Assembly (NCBI GenBank): GCA_034004605.1
Contig: JAVEWJ010000004.1
Location: 1-55,329, forward strand
DNA length: 55,329 nucleotides
From: JAVEWJ01 sp034004605
GTDB lineage: Bacteria; Patescibacteriota; Gracilibacteria; UBA1369; LOWO2-01-FULL-3
Reading direction: 5' to 3'
The notes under the pieces were generated by a model, which saw only the letters and a program-made list of their open reading frames with translations, did not search any database and had not been told where the DNA came from. The position numbers and the translations under genes are program-made. This document shows positions 53,601 through 55,329 of the stretch, piece after piece (the first letter of the stretch is position 1; each line of letters begins with the position of its first letter).

Positions 53601-55329
53601 AACCCGAAATTATATGAATTTGAAAATTCTTTTGCTAAGCCCGTAGCGCAGTCGTTGTAAAAAGTCCTGATATTGCCTGCGCTATCGCTCACTACAAGAT
53701 CAGTACAAGAATCAATATTAAGATCAACACTTTTCATTTTGAAAGCCCTGCCCGAAATATTCAAATCAAGGCGACTTCTCTCAAATCCTCCTCCGATATT
53801 TTTGAAAAGCGAAAGACAGTCTTCGCCCACTTCGCACACTTCCTTTGTGCCCACAATCAAATCCTCAAGTCCGTCATTGTCTATATCGAGAGCGCTTGCG
53901 CTGTATATTTCATTTGCCACGAAAAGCACATTTCCGCGGTCTAAAAATTTCGTAAACGAATTCTGCTTTTGAAACCATCTCACATATCCGTCTTCATAAA
54001 TCGCCAAAATATCTTTTTGTCCGTCTCCGTCAAAGTCCATTTCCACAAGTTCCTTCACGATTTTATTTGAGAACGAAACTCTTTTTCCCACAGTCGAATC
54101 AAAGCTGTTTAATGACTTGAAGTCGTCTTTTATCTTTATCATCGGGTCACCCCATACGATATTTTTCACGCTTCCAAGACTTATCGTTGATATTCCGGCA
54201 TTATTTCCAGCCGCATAGTAAAGCATATGTTTGTTCGCATCCTGAAAACCATATCCAAGATCCTTTTCCTCTCCGAAGCTAAGCGCGCTTACACTCATCA
54301 CATTTGAATCCGAGAAAATAAGTTCGCGAGCCAAGTTGTCGGACACTTTAGGATTTCCGAAGCTGCCACCATTTAGAGAAACGAAAGGCGCATTTATTCC
54401 GGTTTTTGCGAAATCCGAAGCGAAAATTCTTGATTTTATTTCAACGGAAATAACGCTTTCAATTTCACCGCTTTTGGCGACGATATTTAGCGTTCCGGTT
54501 TTTCCGATACTTTTAATTAGAACTGAAGCAACACCATTTTTTGCCTTCACCGTGGAAGCTCCATCAAACTCAGCCAAATCTTTTGTTGCATCAGTAAATG
54601 AAAAATCAACAACACTGTTACTGTCGTTTGTGGCGATATTTCCGTATTTATCTTTAAGGACAGCGCTAAGTAAAAGAGAATCATAAAGCACATCGGAGGA
54701 AGTCTTAATCTCGATTTGATTTGCCTTATCGGGTGCGACAATAAGTTCATAAACAAGAGAAGCCACCCCGTCGACAATAATATTTATCTTCGCACTTCCC
54801 GACTTTCCGCTTGAAACGATTTTTATAGGTGCAGCAACTTCGCCCTCGCTTATTCCGGGACGAACAACAGCCACATTGCTGCCTTTGTTTTCAAAAAGAA
54901 TCATATCGGGAGAGTTGGACTCCACTTGTGCCACACCATTGTAATTCACCAAATCACCATTCTCGGAAATTATGCTGAAAGAAAGCATATCACCATTTCT
55001 AGTCGCCTCGATTTTAATTTTACCTGCATTTTTAAACGACAAAGACTTACTCAAAAATTTCCTTCCCATAAATTCACCGCGAATGATATCCACTTTCGAA
55101 AAGCCTTCGTTTTCCGTGATCAAATTATCAAGAACAAAGTCCACCATAAACACATAAACGCTTTCATTCGCATTTTCGAGAGTCATCGTAGCCTCACCGC
55201 TAAGTGTTTCGATATACTCGATTTTGTCTCCGTTTAATATTCCAAATTTTGTAAGTGAATTGTTTGCGATGTTTCCGTTTTTATCAAAAGCCGAAAAATC
55301 GATTTTCACTTTTGCGCCCTCAAATATGC
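47645..55329 (-). CDS. giant multidomain S-layer-type surface protein, N-terminus outside window
   Basis: At least 2560 residues; the frame is open to the right edge, so the true start and any signal peptide lie outside. From N to C: beta-sandwich Ig/invasin-like modules (55.3-54.4 kb); FG-GAP/VCBS-like propeller repeats with calcium loops (DFDGDGQKDILAIYEDG, DIDNDGLEDLIVG; 54.2-53.6 kb); a DUF11 module (YTITLENTGSSPISDLSISD; 53.4-53.2 kb); a helical region with a proline-rich stretch (LPDLPPLPLPNLPDLPRPP near 51.3 kb); more beta modules (50-49 kb); SLH domains (NPQEIVGRAEFVRTVLKML, MTRADLMLMANRVL; 48.7-48.1 kb); TSP3 calcium repeats (DNDGDGVLDYC, DADKDGLTNAQE, DSDFDGYKDGDE; 48.05-47.85 kb) and a Cys-rich tail. 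SLH domains usually anchor proteins to the wall. Confidence 0.88.
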   Translation of the reverse strand, partial: IFEGAKVKIDFSAFDKNGNIANNSLTKFGILNGDKIEYIETLSGEATMTLENANESVYVFMVDFVLDNLITENEGFSKVDIIRGEFMGRKFLSKSLSFKNAGKIKIEATRNGDMLSFSIISENGDLVNYNGVAQVESNSPDMILFENKGSNVAVVRPGISEGEVAAPIKIVSSGKSGSAKINIIVDGVASLVYELIVAPDKANQIEIKTSSDVLYDSLLLSAVLKDKYGNIATNDSNSVVDFSFTDATKDLAEFDGASTVKAKNGVASVLIKSIGKTGTLNIVAKSGEIESVISVEIKSRIFASDFAKTGINAPFVSLNGGSFGNPKVSDNLARELIFSDSNVMSVSALSFGEEKDLGYGFQDANKHMLYYAAGNNAGISTISLGSVKNIVWGDPMIKIKDDFKSLNSFDSTVGKRVSFSNKIVKELVEMDFDGDGQKDILAIYEDGYVRWFQKQNSFTKFLDRGNVLFVANEIYSASALDIDNDGLEDLIVGTKEVCEVGEDCLSLFKNIGGGFERSRLDLNISGRAFKMKSVDLNIDSCTDLVVSDSAGNIRTFYNDCATGLAKEFSNSYNFGFSINPEVDMGTSLFANISGSDQNKAIDIVTAGKKDTFFPISDISVLKNSKKFAQDLNGETLNLNDKIKYTITLENTGSSPISDLSISDSFNPGMDLDILSLNLEGVSFEKTGTSGREYIIKGINIPANSNTTITYEMTISSMPETDFDVGRSLFDYPFKDDAYPDIIVRPKINKNGKLKFIYSKDALNADGTVSYGYIEKDPISSEEAQNFETERGEEDLEELYNSIQTDSDFDGIYDYYDSDDNEKNAVDSVLNVVADVAGFMQDMRCGGAGCIPTPYNYALFAPDHATANGGMALFSLTSVIPFITTGYNASYDPTSYFRPYLSPTLSGGLGAAACFGPGPTGVCFAYALPVESLGLCPDIFNDAMEAFSSAAKSIVSEAGLTTLVMDGSMEDAPDDLSTSGNYINPDLEFSAAYDVNVKIPGFPSVITDWLDAQTEEIFNKLLDLPDLYFIYPDISTMFSDSITSGTDYSNISSLHDLLRAINSIPLIDIQSKDVVLKIPAISEAEIIKWQRQAYLWLEYEKKQLEKIKNNWACDMDDVRKNMCDTITVKLGDITASIEATLKKLDLLLNLPAQILTWKTMEAKYATQIICYLDAIMSYTGGYLKKQSRIIESWMSAIEDLIRTIKDWKVILDLSVDYQASCDECKNDRFSEIGLLLGLFAVIPEPPIVQFPKWPDIIFDMSQVRAGVEIVWPNLIFKPEKISLPDIPTITLPDVFPIVPPSININLEDFGLGDISELKLPDWIENFPDFGITGILELPDLPPLPLPNLPDLPRPPKIPSLNNAVADFVTSIKPIFTILCLLKTGLIPVPEGALKKEIETLTQPSVTATLPFMMDLGINTPSIEYNFVEQIRLIAKIDFGIETDFIYNLVNNSAGIYNGVVERFVEGLNKFTGIPLQSLVDNLVKEVTEESIKELNKQANSIVRDAEKSAQGAVDSTVDSATEKVETGLDDAVSADLKKYLKENSEKLNLALSEIKDEIENTEIPEKYELTASSQYLDSSHPLLNRPIDDVRKNEYSEQFKNYENLKDSLIAFVDNVNLMENSFNYTSLVASAEKSSKLVAETLSDISVAQKIASGKMILSLETESVSSTSSNSSGASSGNTKGVFVVENGSAYNIFNYTKGIDKNLFLAYSDSDILIHSKGEILLKENHSESVEKQKGEVLDSSALTELAGKNTVAGFINLETDNKLSRIGFLPYENAESYIVELRKKYFGEADEIINLDGDATNANLILENGNFFAKIFAISNGEKISLNGESNVVSPQTCADKEAPFSSITSTDYTLNIFDTLEIDASGSFDPNGEIREVYIEVMPYYSDKETTSLPIKMYPEDLEIPLIKVGPFEKAGDIGNHNFVLHVVDQSGNSSEIDFRVNVVSPEISLDEKVSETKRVIGKIMDIDFAVPFSLYRKRLNYRSDEDTLVAYENIEKITTETANENGKYFSETDGTYSISDFNLENLILVKNAAGETVAVINPKTGAVSELMSGYFIIVSPANSERGTKIEIKDSLGKVYAEIYPVADSNIDVTLYYLNSPGVHAVDLISDDNYEYEKFPSNDPMYFGSARLINTDTDKDALIVDSGANIYLLEDGLSLRMKENEINTEDLRIEVVKADTVISEISIIVREGASKIVGRKDVPFKTPYDIDEEAFALSNRIYKDVPSELQNILDYLYDKDIILGREINGELVFNPQEIVGRAEFVRTVLKMLCITPRPEAYLAPSVFSDIPHSESDLPWYYAFVKEGFLREIIEGYGGEKDQVSGLSPFKPMQAISRIESAKIVLETLDMLKILNLGNVKKTQPGWWGNYIRIAQNFSSYLSDSETLKNSYVMTAEESKTPEQSMTRADLMLMANRVLNTYNCFESDNDGDGVLDYCKEKYGFSDNDADADKDGLTNAQECKYGTDPYNADSDFDGYKDGDEVENGTDPLNPSSYPMPEFEGLPGIEGIYIVPGECDTCPCHSNLVQSADILDGDNFFTVISTNNENHIFSKSNEN

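Noticed and set aside
1..55329. UGA recoded to glycine (genetic code 25)
   Set aside because: mutL, the 1869 gene, the toxin remnant and several ATGA-overlapping genes end properly at TGA, and long genes contain no internal TGA.

Overview
The window (55,329 bp, AT-rich) looks like a chromosomal fragment of a Candidate Phyla Radiation (Patescibacteria) bacterium, possibly of the Peregrinibacteria/Gracilibacteria side. The reasons are DUF4012-type and other membrane proteins common in these genomes, a ribosomal protein S6 with a long charged tail, a threonyl-tRNA synthetase without a TGS domain, very tight gene packing with many ATGA overlaps, and a near absence of Shine-Dalgarno sites. UGA is a normal stop codon (mutL and several other genes end in it), so the UGA=Gly code of some Gracilibacteria relatives is not used. 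The lineage call is an inference; no rRNA, tRNA or CRISPR array was found.

Layout. 1-5.4 kb: 5' part of alaS (minus), then two membrane-anchored extracytoplasmic proteins (DUF3352-like, DUF4012). 5.4-13 kb: a minus-strand mismatch-repair unit, mutS - lipoprotein - degenerate MEMO/CapA-like protein - mutL, preceded by lexA, whose near-consensus promoter holds an inverted repeat. 13-17 kb: ftsW-murG-glycosyltransferase-LemA-like cell-wall operon. 17-22.6 kb: lspA, a membrane protein, a slipin, an MscS channel, an approximately 900-bp region with tiny ORFs, and a CDP-alcohol phosphatidyltransferase converging on uppP. 22.6-24.2 kb: LysM/M23 peptidase - yidD - uppP operon with a promoter and a long leader. 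24.6-26.1 kb: rpsF-ssb-rpsR with a candidate autoregulatory leader. 26.1-26.6 kb: a type II toxin-antitoxin pair whose toxin has an in-frame stop.

26.7-33.6 kb is a four-gene operon of large unknown proteins around a VirB6/TrbL-like polytopic membrane protein, possibly part of an export or conjugation-like apparatus. 33.6-42.1 kb: thrS, recF, a PrsW-type protease operon and uvrA. 42.1-43.4 kb: an AT-rich repeat tract, an excisionase-type HTH gene, a 56-residue zinc-ribbon protein, and then two tandem copies of a three-hairpin unit whose stems differ in sequence but stay paired. 43.4-55.3 kb: a minus-strand operon for a giant cell-surface protein (FG-GAP repeats, DUF11, SLH domains, TSP3 calcium repeats; 5' end outside the window) followed by four translationally coupled secreted helical proteins.

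The most promising undescribed systems are the surface-protein operon (43.4-55.3 kb), the VirB6-like operon (26.7-33.6 kb) and the tandem hairpin element (43.14-43.40 kb). All function statements rest on reading the sequence and remembered family motifs; no database search was made.
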